Assembly (NCBI GenBank): GCA_903875445.1
Contig: CAIQWD010000029.1
Location: 1 to 46,843 of the forward strand
Length of the DNA: 46,843 bases
Direction: 5' to 3'
From: an uncultured delta proteobacterium
GTDB lineage: Bacteria; Desulfobacterota; Desulfobulbia; Desulfobulbales; Desulfocapsaceae
The notes beneath the pieces are model-generated. The model was not told the DNA's origin. It worked only from the letters and a program-made list of their open reading frames with translations, and made no database searches. Positions 35,927-44,614 of the stretch are shown here, in pieces. A program made the position numbers and the translations under genes. The first letter of the stretch is position 1, and each line of letters begins with the position of its first letter.

Positions 35927-36490
35927 ATGGATTTACTCACCCCTTACCTGCTGTTTTTCGATCCCTGGTTCATTGCTCCCTTCAGATGGTTGTCGTCGCC
36001 GGTTTTCGGCTACTTGCTGGGGACGGCTTTCCTCGGTCTGCAATGCGTTATCTGCGGCGATCTTTCGGCGACCGCGGTGACCTACTCCAACCGTAAGTAT
36101 CTGAGAAAATTTCAAAAGGAAATGGACAGGCATCGCGATCTGTCCGAGCAGGCCCTGAGAATGGGTGACAAAGAGAGCTACAAGGCGGTCAATCGTCAGG
36201 CCCTTGATGCCTTCGGCTATTCTTTTTCCCTCGGTGCGGCTATCTTTTGCGTTTCCATCTGGCCGATGCCTTTTGTTCTTGCCTGGATGCACCTGCGTTT
36301 TGCTGATGCCCCTTTGGATCTGCCGGTGCACATTCCCTTTGTTGGCAGCTCCCTCAACTATTTTTCCTCCTTTCTTCTTCTCTATATCGTCATTCGGATA
36401 CTCTACTCGATGGTCATGACCCGCTTTTCCTGGTACCGAGGGATGAAGGCCAGGCTGTTGGGACAGAGTGTCGGCGTGGCGGAGAAGTGA
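35927..36490 (+). CDS. Unknown small three-helix membrane protein
   Basis: A 187-residue protein with one membrane helix (about 24-48), a highly charged helical stretch (about 55-95, including KYLRKFQKEMDRHRDLSEQ) and two more helices (about 98-120 and 142-163). This helix, coiled-coil, two-helix order recalls the EMC3/YidC-Oxa1 fold, but no diagnostic residue was identified. It follows the TauE/SafE gene and probably shares its sigma-54-type promoter. The ATG was chosen over a TTG one codon earlier. The function is unknown; it could be an accessory subunit of the permease. Confidence 0.6.
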   Translation: MDLLTPYLLFFDPWFIAPFRWLSSPVFGYLLGTAFLGLQCVICGDLSATAVTYSNRKYLRKFQKEMDRHRDLSEQALRMGDKESYKAVNRQALDAFGYSFSLGAAIFCVSIWPMPFVLAWMHLRFADAPLDLPVHIPFVGSSLNYFSSFLLLYIVIRILYSMVMTRFSWYRGMKARLLGQSVGVAEK

Positions 36491-36538
36491 AGGCTTCAGG
36501 CCCCGCAAAGGGTACTAAAAAAGAATAGCAGGAGCAGA

Positions 36539-38452
36539 TTACAAGTCCAGAGCCTCTCTGACCTTGAGGGCCATGCTCTCTAAGGAGAACGGTTTCTGGA
36601 TGAAGTTGACGCCCTCATCCAGAACTCCACGGTGGGCAATAACATTAGCCGTGTAACCTGACATAAACAGTGTTTTCAGCCCGGGGCAGAGTGCCAGCAG
36701 GCGGCGCGACAACTCCTGACCATTCATCTCCGGCATGACCACGTCGGCGATGAGCAAATTGATTTGCTGCTGGTGTTTTTCGACAAGACGCAGAGCCTGG
36801 TTCGGAATTTCGGCGGTCAGTACCGTGTACCCAAGCCCTTCAAGGATTCTTTGAGCAAGCCTCAGGATCGAAGCCTCGTCTTCGACGACAAGGATGATTT
36901 CACCATGACCGATGGGAACACCCGGTGGGTTTTCTCTCTGGGGCTCAAGAGCCAGGTCGGTTTGGCGGGCGAGGTAGATTTTGAAGGTGGTTCCCTTGCC
37001 CGGTTCACTGTAGACGTTGATAAAGCCGTTATTCTGCTTGACGATGCCGTAGACCATGGCCAGTCCAAGGCCCGTGCCCTGACCAACCTCCTTCGTTGTG
37101 AAAAAGGGTTCAAAAATGTTAGCAATAGTGTCGCGGTCCATGCCGCTGCCATTGTCACTTACAGCCAGGAGCACGTATTCGCCGGGAACGAATCCGGGGT
37201 GATCGGCGCAAAAGGCTGCATCGAAGGTTGCCGTGCCGGTCTCGATGGCGATCCGGCCAACCCCGTCGATGGCATCGCGGGAATTGACACAAAGGTTGGC
37301 CAGAAGCTGATCAACCTGCGAGGGATCCATCTTCACAGGTTGCAGGCCGGTTTCGGGCAGCCAGACCAGGTTGATATCTTCGCCGATAAGCCTGCGAAGC
37401 ATTTTGAGCATGCCCTCCACGGCCTCGTTCAGGTCGAGAAGAACAGGTGCGATGGTCTGCTTTCTGGCAAAGGCGAGAAGTTGCCGGGTGATATCAGTGG
37501 ACCGAACAGCGGCCTTGTGGATTTCTTGGAGGTCTTCGTAGAGTGAATCTGTGGGATCGAGCTTTTCCAGGGCCAGCTCCGAGTAGCCGAGAATGACGCT
37601 GAGCATATTGTTGTAATCATGCGCCACCCCGCCAGCTAACCGGCCGACGGATTCCATCTTCTGGGCCTGAATCAGTTGGTCCTCGAGCATTCGGTGCTCG
37701 GAAATATCACGAATGACCTCAATAACACTTTCGATCTTTCCCGACTCACTAAAAATCGGCACTGCCCTCAACTCCAGGAGCCTGCCGTTGGGTGTAGAGA
37801 TATTTCCTGCTTCGAGTTTACCAGTGTGAAAACACTTGGTGACAGGGCAGAGATCGCAGAGTTTTTTAAAGTCCCAGAATGCCTGATAACAGCAGTTACC
37901 TTGGAGTTGAACCGCATCAACTTCTACCATTTCCATCATAGCCCGGTTGCTCCAAATAACTCGTTGGTTAGAGTCGAGATGCACAACTCCGTCCGGAAGA
38001 TTATTGAGAAGGGCATGGTACTCCTGAGAGAGTCTTTGAAATTTTCTCTCCGAGGTAAGCAGTCTTTCTTCCACCCGTTTTCGCTCAACCGCATATTTAA
38101 TTGACCGTGTCAGCTGGTTCTTATCTATCGCTCCTTTGATAAGAAAATCCTGAGCTTCTTCCTGGATTGCGGCCATCGCCACCCGCTCGTCGGTGTTTCC
38201 AGTCAGCACGACTATGGGTACGTGGTGTGTCTTCTGCCGGATGGCCTGGAGCGTGGCCAGCCCGTCGCTGTCGGGGAGTCCCAGGTCAAGGAGAATGATG
38301 TCGAATTGGTCGGTGCCGATACGTTCGAGCGCTTCTGAAAGCCGCGAAATACACGCAACCTTGAATTGCGAGGAGTCTCCCAGCAGCTCCAAAATCAGGT
38401 CCATGTCGCCCGGATTATCCTCTATCAACAGAATTCGCAGCAGATCACTCAT
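36539..38452 (-). CDS. Hybrid sensor histidine kinase (REC-PAS-HisKA-HATPase-REC)
   Basis: A 637-residue cytoplasmic protein. An N-terminal receiver with Asp56 (ILLDLGLPDSDG) is followed by a PAS domain with a Cys-rich insertion (CCYQAFWDFKKLCDLCP then TKCF). Next come HisKA with the phospho-His in GGVAHDYNNML and a HATPase with NLCVNSRDAI, DNGSGMD and GTGLGLAMVYG. A C-terminal receiver has the phospho-Asp in LLIADVVMPEMNG. The Cys insertion suggests metal or redox binding. The start ATG overlaps the response-regulator stop by eight bases, with a GGAACGAGAA site. It is last in the operon and probably collects the signal of the upstream kinase. The output is unknown, since there is no DNA-binding domain. 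Confidence 0.92.
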   Translation of the reverse strand: MSDLLRILLIEDNPGDMDLILELLGDSSQFKVACISRLSEALERIGTDQFDIILLDLGLPDSDGLATLQAIRQKTHHVPIVVLTGNTDERVAMAAIQEEAQDFLIKGAIDKNQLTRSIKYAVERKRVEERLLTSERKFQRLSQEYHALLNNLPDGVVHLDSNQRVIWSNRAMMEMVEVDAVQLQGNCCYQAFWDFKKLCDLCPVTKCFHTGKLEAGNISTPNGRLLELRAVPIFSESGKIESVIEVIRDISEHRMLEDQLIQAQKMESVGRLAGGVAHDYNNMLSVILGYSELALEKLDPTDSLYEDLQEIHKAAVRSTDITRQLLAFARKQTIAPVLLDLNEAVEGMLKMLRRLIGEDINLVWLPETGLQPVKMDPSQVDQLLANLCVNSRDAIDGVGRIAIETGTATFDAAFCADHPGFVPGEYVLLAVSDNGSGMDRDTIANIFEPFFTTKEVGQGTGLGLAMVYGIVKQNNGFINVYSEPGKGTTFKIYLARQTDLALEPQRENPPGVPIGHGEIILVVEDEASILRLAQRILEGLGYTVLTAEIPNQALRLVEKHQQQINLLIADVVMPEMNGQELSRRLLALCPGLKTLFMSGYTANVIAHRGVLDEGVNFIQKPFSLESMALKVREALDL

Positions 38453-38906
38453 TTCTCGTTCCATTAGGTGGGAGAACGACAATGCTCATCCAGAACTCCT
38501 CGATCGATCGAACCACACACAGAAACTGGTTCAGGTCAATGGGTTTGGTTATAAAGCAGTTAGCGTGCAGATCATAACTTTTGATGATGTCTTCCTCTGC
38601 CTTTGAGGTGGTGAGGATTACCACCGGTATTCGTCTGAGGTTGTGATCCGCCTTTATTTCTGCAAGAACCTGCTTGCCGTCCTTCTTAGGTAGGTTCAAG
38701 TCGAGAAGAATCAGGCCGGGTGTGCTCTCTCCGGCATATGGACCCTCTTTGCGGAGAAACGCCATGGCCTTCTCGCCATCGTCAACCACATGCAGCTCGT
38801 TGTGAAATTTGCTGCCCTCCAACGCTTCACGGGCCAGGTCCGCATCACCCAGGTTGTCCTCTACCAGCAGAATTTCGATAGGTTTGATCGGTTGTTTTTT
38901 ACCCAT
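38445..38906 (-). CDS. Response regulator, Rcp1-like single receiver
   Basis: A 153-residue stand-alone receiver domain. The acidic pocket is VEDN, the phosphorylated Asp69 is in LILLDLNLPKKDG, and ILTTS and FITKPID give the conserved Thr and Lys. The insertion after helix 2 and the length match Rcp1-type regulators that pair with phytochrome-like kinases, such as the one just upstream. It has no output domain. A GGAGACAG site precedes the ATG. It overlaps the hybrid kinase gene by eight bases and follows the membrane kinase by 11 bases. Confidence 0.93.
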   Translation of the reverse strand: MGKKQPIKPIEILLVEDNLGDADLAREALEGSKFHNELHVVDDGEKAMAFLRKEGPYAGESTPGLILLDLNLPKKDGKQVLAEIKADHNLRRIPVVILTTSKAEEDIIKSYDLHANCFITKPIDLNQFLCVVRSIEEFWMSIVVLPPNGTRNE

Positions 38907-38917
38907 TTCGCTGTCTC

Positions 38918-40798
38918 CTAGCATTTTGGTAAAGTAAAATAAAAAATGGAACCTTGGCCGAATTCGGATTCGAACCAAATCCTGCCACGATGGCGCTCGA
39001 CAATCCGTTTGCAGATTGCCAGCCCGATGCCGGTTCCCGGATATTCCTGCCTGGTGTGCAGGCGCTGGAAGATAACGAATATCTTATCCGCGTATTTCGC
39101 ATCGATGCCGATGCCGTTGTCCTTCACCGAAAAACACCACTCATGGCCGAGATCGCCGGCAGAAACCTGGATACGCGGTGGGTCGGTGCCACGGAATTTT
39201 ATGGCATTACCGATCAGGTTCTGGAATACTTGCGTTAGCTGGCTTGTATCAGCTTGCACAGTAGGCAAGTCGTCGTTGATTACCAGAGCCCCGTTCTCCT
39301 GCATGGCAGCAGACAGGTTTCTTAATGCCGCTCCTAGAGCCAAGTGCGAGTCAACTGACTCGAAGGTTCCTCCCTGCATGTTCACCCGCGAGTATGCCAA
39401 CAGATCGTTGATGAGCCCCTGCATGCGCACTGCGCCGTCGACTGCGTAGTCGATATACTTTTTGGCCTTTTCGTCGAGCTGCCCCTCATATCGCTGGGCA
39501 AGGAGCTGGGTGTAACTCGATACCATCCTCAGCGGTTCCTGCAGGTCATGCGATGCAACATAGGCAAACTGTTCCAGTTCTTTGTTGGAACGCTCAAGAT
39601 CAGCGAGAGTGCGTTGAAGTTGCTCCTCCGCAACCTTGCGGTTGGTGATATCCTGTCCTTGAGCTATAGTGGCAATCGGTGTTATGCCATCCATCGCAAA
39701 GATAGTAGCAGAGTTCCAGAGAACGATGCTAATTGTTTCATCAATGTGGAGAATGTGGATTTCAACAGCTTCCCACCGCTCGCCAGTCTGAGTTTTGCGG
39801 ATGGTCTCCATTGAAACCTCGACCTGATCACTAGGAAAGAGAATCTGAAGAGAATTTCCTATGACATCCGTGGCTTGCCTTCCTGTCAAATTTTCAAAGG
39901 CATGATTAAAACGGGTAATACGAAACTGAGGATCCCATACCATGATGGGAGCGTTTGCCTGATCGATGAGATTGTTGAGATGCTCAGTGGTTTCCCGCAG
40001 TGCCGATTCGGTACGTTTGCGTTGTTCAATTTCTGACTCAAGGGAGCGAATGGAAGTGTAGGACAGGCCGAGTTTCATGGCCATCTCATTGCTTGCCAAG
40101 GCCAAAGCGGTAAGTTCATCATTGCCTTCGGTTGCAATGCGGTAATCAAAGTTGCCGGCCCCAATGAGCGCAACACCTTTGCCGAGTGCTGTCAACCGGT
40201 TGGTTAATATCTTGCCGATTAAGGCAGAATTTATGATTAGAGCAATAACCCCACTAATAAGGGATACGAGAATTATGATAACTTCATTGTCTCGGGCGCT
40301 TGTCCTTGCCCGCAAGGCCGATTCATATAACTTATTGATGTTGTCGGTGAGGGAGTAGGCCCTCAGGAAAACCTGCCCGATAAGCCGCGAATCTGCCTCA
40401 GTAAATTTTATTTCTTCAATAAAGTTATCCTCCTTTTTCCCTGTTTTTTTCATGAATCTTGAAAATAATATAAAGGTGGCTATATAGTTTGCTTGCACCT
40501 CTTTCAGCAGGGCCAGGTCTTCAGTGTTTGTGAAGGTTTCAAAGGCTGATTCCATCAAGCCTTTCAAAGTCTCGGATTTTGCATTCCACTGGATCCGGCC
40601 ACGTTCCTCGTGGTTCAAGATATAATCGTCTCTTAGAATGATTCTCTCGAAAGCAACCTTCCGCATTTCGGCTACGAGGTCCATCTTTCGTGTTGCACTG
40701 GACATTTCAAAATACGACCAGGCAAGGGATGCCAATATGAGGACGAGAACACCTAAGGAGATTAAGGCATTGATTCTCAGCCTTGTCTTGATCTTCAA
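38918..40798 (-). CDS. Membrane sensor histidine kinase (HAMP-PAS-HisKA-HATPase)
   Basis: A 626-residue inner-membrane kinase. Helix 1 is at about 9-28, followed by a helical periplasmic sensor of about 150 residues and a second helix at about 178-200. A HAMP linker, a PAS domain (ANAPIMVWDPQFRITRFNH) and a HisKA follow, with phospho-His417 in VASHDLQEPLR. The HATPase has QNLIGNAIKFRG, VKDNGIGID and GTGIGLAICKRIVE. The last two domains are phytochrome-kinase-like. A TTG start is preferred: AGGGAG lies seven bases upstream and it sits just after the binding-protein gene, while the longer frame would run inside that gene. It probably reads ligand binding by the upstream lipoprotein. Confidence 0.88.
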   Translation of the reverse strand: MKIKTRLRINALISLGVLVLILASLAWSYFEMSSATRKMDLVAEMRKVAFERIILRDDYILNHEERGRIQWNAKSETLKGLMESAFETFTNTEDLALLKEVQANYIATFILFSRFMKKTGKKEDNFIEEIKFTEADSRLIGQVFLRAYSLTDNINKLYESALRARTSARDNEVIIILVSLISGVIALIINSALIGKILTNRLTALGKGVALIGAGNFDYRIATEGNDELTALALASNEMAMKLGLSYTSIRSLESEIEQRKRTESALRETTEHLNNLIDQANAPIMVWDPQFRITRFNHAFENLTGRQATDVIGNSLQILFPSDQVEVSMETIRKTQTGERWEAVEIHILHIDETISIVLWNSATIFAMDGITPIATIAQGQDITNRKVAEEQLQRTLADLERSNKELEQFAYVASHDLQEPLRMVSSYTQLLAQRYEGQLDEKAKKYIDYAVDGAVRMQGLINDLLAYSRVNMQGGTFESVDSHLALGAALRNLSAAMQENGALVINDDLPTVQADTSQLTQVFQNLIGNAIKFRGTDPPRIQVSAGDLGHEWCFSVKDNGIGIDAKYADKIFVIFQRLHTRQEYPGTGIGLAICKRIVERHRGRIWFESEFGQGSIFYFTLPKC

Positions 40799-40811
40799 AA
40801 ATAGTCTCCCT

Positions 40812-41840
40812 CTAATGCAGTATGGTGACAGCCTCCGGCTTGACCGCCAGAAGTCCATCAGTATAAATAAAGTCGAGATAGTTGGGCATATCCTTGCGGG
40901 CACTCAAACCCTTTTTAGCTGCCCAGCGAGTCTGGTCCTCAAGGTCCACCAGCAGAGCCTGGTCAAGAGTCACCCTGGCTATAAAGGCAGGCCATATTTG
41001 GGCAATCATAGCCTTGTCCACTTTTAAAAAATGAGCCACTTGCAGCTGTGCTTCCTCAGGGTTTTGTTTGATCAAGGTTTCAGCTTTGATGAGGGCCTTC
41101 AGGAATTTTTTTATGGCTTCGGGATGTTGTTTTGCATACCTCTGCATGGAAACAACACAAAAGCTCTCGGTGAAGATCGATTCGTCATAGAGAAATGTTC
41201 CCGAATCTCCCAGAACTTTCTCTAAACTCGTTAGGGTGGGGGCGAAGGTGGAGACTGCATCAACTTTCTCGGTTGCCAGTGCCTCGGCCATCTCATCCGG
41301 TTTCATATCGATTATGTTGACCGCTTCCTTCTGGATATCATGGGCAGCCAGGTATGCGTCTACAAAAAACTCGACTGAAGTACCCAGGGTAACACCGATC
41401 TTTTTACCTTTCAGATCGGCTGGGGATGCTATGCCACGGCTCTTTAGCGCGACAATGGCAATGTCTTTGTTAGATGTTTGAACAGCGGCAATCGTCGTAA
41501 TCGGTTTGTCGTTCATGACCGCAAGAACAATTGGTGTATCGGCTGTTGTCGCCAAGTCGGCCATTCCTCCGAGAACGGAGGCAAGAGCGAGTTTACCAAG
41601 GGCATGGGGCTGTGGTTTTACATCCAGGCCATCTTCACCAAAGTACCCCTTGGCAAAAGCTATATCGACAAGGAAAGCGTTAGGAGCTGTAGTATAGGCA
41701 ATGGTGATTGATTCGCGTGGGCCGGCGACGTTATTCTGCCTCTCACAGGAGATGGAAAATAGTAAGGTAAGAAAAAGCAGTGGCAGGATGGATGTAATCT
41801 TGCAAGAACAGCTGTACCTGTCGCAGACAAAATGTATCAC
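40812..41840 (-). CDS. NMT1/ThiY-type substrate-binding lipoprotein, probable sensor partner
   Basis: A 342-residue periplasmic binding protein of the SsuA/TauA/NMT1 type. A signal sequence ends in a lipobox-like FSISC, so the mature protein is probably anchored to a membrane. ITIAYTTAPNAFLVDIAFAKGYF (in parts), ADLATTADTPIV and KGKKIGVTLGTS are typical of the fold. The GTG start has AAGGAG six bases upstream. No permease or ATPase gene lies next to it; the following genes are kinases. It may therefore present a ligand to the membrane kinase rather than feed a transporter. The ligand is unknown (sulfonate, pyrimidine or amino-acid type compounds are possible by family). Confidence 0.82.
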   Translation of the reverse strand: MIHFVCDRYSCSCKITSILPLLFLTLLFSISCERQNNVAGPRESITIAYTTAPNAFLVDIAFAKGYFGEDGLDVKPQPHALGKLALASVLGGMADLATTADTPIVLAVMNDKPITTIAAVQTSNKDIAIVALKSRGIASPADLKGKKIGVTLGTSVEFFVDAYLAAHDIQKEAVNIIDMKPDEMAEALATEKVDAVSTFAPTLTSLEKVLGDSGTFLYDESIFTESFCVVSMQRYAKQHPEAIKKFLKALIKAETLIKQNPEEAQLQVAHFLKVDKAMIAQIWPAFIARVTLDQALLVDLEDQTRWAAKKGLSARKDMPNYLDFIYTDGLLAVKPEAVTILH

Positions 41841-41972
41841 TTTTTACTCCTTCGAGATCAAACTAACGAGCAAGGGCTAGCGGAGCAGGGATGAGTCTTC
41901 GCAGATTGATGGTTGTTTTTGAAGATTGAACTGTTGCTGCTTTTCCTTCAAATCCTAGCAGAATTGTATTAG

Positions 41973-42001
41973 ATTTTATATCGTATACAAAAAAAGGACA
42001 A
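41973..42001 (-). promoter_or_regulatory. Sigma-70 promoter of the signalling operon
   Basis: On the reverse strand TTGTCC, a 17-base T-rich spacer and TAAAAT (4/6 and 5/6 matches). The transcript would start near 41966, giving a leader of about 125 bases before the GTG. Confidence 0.5.
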
Positions 42002-42104
42002 GATATTAGTGCTAACCTGCCTGCCCCCGATCAAAACCCTTAAATGAAACGATGGCACCAGGGCAAGCGAAGCGGCAGCGACAACCAGGTATTGCCTTTT
42101 CCCT

Positions 42105-42509
42105 TCATGTGTATTCCCCGAGGACCAGTTGCACCATCTCTCGTACCTGGGGGTCGGGATCATCGGTTTTAGAACAGACAAGCTCCATGGCCGCCTCGTT
42201 GCCGATAATACCCAGGAGGGAGACGGCCTCACCGCGCAGCAGCGGTTCGTCGGCGGTGAGAAGTTCGGCCAGGGAAGGGACGGCAAGTGCAAGTTTCTCC
42301 GGTTGAATTTGCAACAGCTCTTCAAAAAGAACGGAAATGCCGAGGCGCACGCTGAAACGTTCATCTCTCAGGATATCGCCGGTCCAGGCGTAGTAGCTGG
42401 GTTCGCGACGGAACATGGCGACAATGTTTTCGACATGACCTTGGTCGAGGAAGTCGGCAATGACCCGTTTCAGTTCCTGGTCACTTACTGAGTTGCGTGA
42501 TTGCGTCAT
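42105..42509 (-). CDS. HEAT-repeat protein
   Basis: A 134-residue all-helical protein with two to three HEAT-like repeats, the clearest at ALAVPSLAELLTADEPLLRGEAVSLLGIIG (in parts) and MELVCSKTDDPDPQVREMVQ. Such repeats form protein-binding scaffolds; there is no enzyme motif. The start has only a weak ribosome-binding site. It is divergent from the PEGA lipoprotein gene with 169 bases between. The partner is unknown. Confidence 0.75.
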   Translation of the reverse strand: MTQSRNSVSDQELKRVIADFLDQGHVENIVAMFRREPSYYAWTGDILRDERFSVRLGISVLFEELLQIQPEKLALAVPSLAELLTADEPLLRGEAVSLLGIIGNEAAMELVCSKTDDPDPQVREMVQLVLGEYT

Positions 42510-42549
42510 AGTTTGTGACGAAGGGTTGTTTTTTTACCTGAAAAGTGAC

Positions 42550-42555
42550 TACAAT
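42550..42555 (+). promoter_or_regulatory. Possible -10 box for the PEGA lipoprotein gene
   Basis: TACAAT (5/6) with a weak TTGTTT 18 bases upstream. The predicted leader is about 115 bases. Confidence 0.25.
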
Positions 42556-42678
42556 GAGAAAAAATATGCGATAACAGTGCTTCTCTTTGCAGTGAAAGGC
42601 AAGATATTTATTGCAGCCGGTTTGCCTGCCGGTTGTGTGCGGGAATACTCTTAATATTGAACGAATAGGAGGCTTGCT

Positions 42679-43251
42679 GTGGCAAAAACCAAAGGCTTGT
42701 GTATTGCGGCGATGCTGTTTGCGGTGGGGATAATGCTTGGCGGATGCGGCGGGCAGAGTCCCCATGTGGTGCATATTAGTTCCGATCCTTCCGGGGCGAT
42801 GGTTTTCTACAACGACAAAGTGATAGGTGAAACACCTCTGAACACTCTGATCGAGCAGCGCAGTGGCGATTATAACATCTATACTTTTCGGGTGCTTAAG
42901 GAAAATTATGTGCCGCAGAGAAAAATATTCAAAGAGCAGCTGTACCATGAGACGGTATCCGATCTGATCCCGTCAGCCTTGCACTTCGTGCTTGAAGAAC
43001 GGAAGAAATATCAGATTTACATAACCTCCGAGCCGAGCGGAGCGATCATCACATTGAATGGGGAAGCGATCGGTGAGACGCCATTTACCACGACCGTGCG
43101 GGAGAGGATCGGCAATCCCCGGGTTTTTGACTTTGTGGCGGTGAAGGAAGGCTTTCAGAAAGGGCAGACTGTGTTAAAGGAATTCCTGCCCCAGGACAAT
43201 GGCACGGTCTTTGTCTTCCCTGAGAGCCTGCATTTCGAGCTGAAAAAGTGA
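42679..43251 (+). CDS. PEGA-domain lipoprotein
   Basis: A 190-residue envelope protein. The signal peptide ends in the lipobox LGGC with Cys23. Two PEGA-like repeats follow: ISSDPSGAMVFYNDKVIGETPL (in parts, about 32-60) and ITSEPSGAIITLNGEAIGETPF (in parts, about 112-140), each followed by a beta hairpin. PEGA domains occur in surface and S-layer-linked proteins and are thought to bind other envelope components. The GTG start has AGGAGG six bases upstream. It may be transcribed with the methyltransferase gene 32 bases downstream. Confidence 0.85.
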   Translation: MAKTKGLCIAAMLFAVGIMLGGCGGQSPHVVHISSDPSGAMVFYNDKVIGETPLNTLIEQRSGDYNIYTFRVLKENYVPQRKIFKEQLYHETVSDLIPSALHFVLEERKKYQIYITSEPSGAIITLNGEAIGETPFTTTVRERIGNPRVFDFVAVKEGFQKGQTVLKEFLPQDNGTVFVFPESLHFELKK

Positions 43252-43283
43252 AATAATAAAAACCTGCAATAAGGGAATTTGCC

Positions 43284-44303
43284 ATGACAACAGAATGGAG
43301 TGTTGGGATGATGTTGGGGGTCTCCGGCGGCTACTGGCGAGGCTGCGCTCTCCAGGCGGGGGTGCGACTGAAGATTTTTTCGGTGCTTGGAAGTGGCCCA
43401 GGGGATGCGGCTGAGGTGGCTGGGGCTGTCGGCAGCGAGGTCAGGGCCACCGGCTTGCTCCTTGACGCCCTGGCGGCCATGGGCCTGCTTGTGAAAACAG
43501 ATGGCCTCTATGGCAATTCCCTGTTCTCGGGGAAATTTCTGGTCGCCGGCTTACCCGGCTACATGGGGCATATCATTTTGCACCATCACCACATCTTGGA
43601 CGGGTGGGCGCAGCTCGACCGCGCGGTGATGACCGGGAAAAAGGTGACTCGGCGTTCCTACGGCGGGGAAAATGAAAGAGAAAGCTTTCTCCTCGGGATG
43701 TTCAATCTGGCGATGGGAATCGCCCCGCAGCTGGTAGGGCAGTTCGATTTGGCCGGTCGCAAAAGGCTGCTCGATCTGGGCGGCGGTCCCGGCACCTATG
43801 CCATCCATTTTTGCCTGGCCAATCCGGACCTCACAGCGGTCATTCTCGATCGACCGACCACCGAACCCTTCGCCAGGCAGACCGTGGCCCGTTTCGGGTT
43901 GGCCGAGCGTATCGGATTCATCGGCGGCGATTTCAATATCGATCCGATAAGCGGCGGGCCTTATGATGTCGCCTGGTTGTCGCATATCCTGCACAGCAAT
44001 TCCCCGGAGGAGTGTCAAGAGTGTATCGAGAAGACCGTCGCCGCATTGGCACCGGGCGGTCTCCTCCTCATCCACGATTTCATCCTGAGTGATGACAAGG
44101 ACGGGCCGGAATTTGCGGCGCTCTTTTCCCTGAATATGCTGGTCGGCACCGACGGCGGTCGCAGCTATTCACGGGCCGAGATTTTCGCCATGCTGCAACA
44201 GGCCGGGGTCGGAGATATCAGCCACCGGCAATGCGCCACGCCTAACGATTCTTCGGTTATTTGCGGAGTGAAAAAGAAGGTGGAAGGCGTGCGAAAATTG
44301 TAA
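43284..44303 (+). CDS. O-methyltransferase-like protein (family 2, dimerisation domain)
   Basis: A 339-residue protein with an N-terminal winged-helix-like dimerisation domain (about 10-95), as in plant-type and acetylserotonin O-methyltransferases. A SAM-binding Rossmann domain follows: LLDLGGGPGTYAIHF is motif I, ILDRP follows, and LLIHDFIL is a late strand. The His-rich HHHHILDGW segment lies in the middle region. Catalytic His/Glu equivalents were not confirmed, so the substrate and even methylation of oxygen are inferred from family likeness. An AAGGGAA site precedes the ATG. No biosynthetic cluster for a small molecule is nearby. Confidence 0.75.
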   Translation: MTTEWSVGMMLGVSGGYWRGCALQAGVRLKIFSVLGSGPGDAAEVAGAVGSEVRATGLLLDALAAMGLLVKTDGLYGNSLFSGKFLVAGLPGYMGHIILHHHHILDGWAQLDRAVMTGKKVTRRSYGGENERESFLLGMFNLAMGIAPQLVGQFDLAGRKRLLDLGGGPGTYAIHFCLANPDLTAVILDRPTTEPFARQTVARFGLAERIGFIGGDFNIDPISGGPYDVAWLSHILHSNSPEECQECIEKTVAALAPGGLLLIHDFILSDDKDGPEFAALFSLNMLVGTDGGRSYSRAEIFAMLQQAGVGDISHRQCATPNDSSVICGVKKKVEGVRKL

Positions 44304-44614
44304 AATTTGCAGGTGCCGGATACGGTTTTGTAGGATTGAAAAAAAAGTGCGGTTCAGCGCCAAAAACCGCAAAATTTGTTGCGTCAGCTGAGGCAATCAG
44401 CTAGCATGAAGTCGCTTGAGCACAGGAGGATGATCGGTGCATACTTAAAATGTATTCAATTTCAGTATACCGATTTGCCCTCCCGGATTTTGACCAGGAC
44501 AGAGGGTCGTTGAGGATACCAATGTCGCTGGTGGCGGGCGCAAGTGAAAGATCCCGCACCAACCGACAAGGTGAACCGAACCAAAAAGCTGTTACAACCC
44601 AGGAGGAGAAAAGT
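44304..44614. other. Leader region before the branched-chain amino-acid binding-protein gene
   Basis: About 310 bases without a convincing gene. An inverted repeat (GCGGTT/AACCGC at 44349-44370) follows an A-run; it is not a forward terminator because A, not T, follows. A weak promoter is noted separately. The leader before the AGGAGGAG site is about 160 bases and might be regulatory, but no known riboswitch was recognised. Confidence 0.45.
44416..44445 (+). promoter_or_regulatory. Possible sigma-70 promoter for the Liv operon
   Basis: TTGAGC, an 18-base spacer and CATACT (4/6 each). The leader would be about 160 bases. Confidence 0.28.

Noticed and set aside
44349-44370. Inverted repeat considered as a terminator of the methyltransferase gene
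   Set aside because: The stem is only six base pairs and is followed by A-rich sequence; a T-run would be needed on the forward strand.
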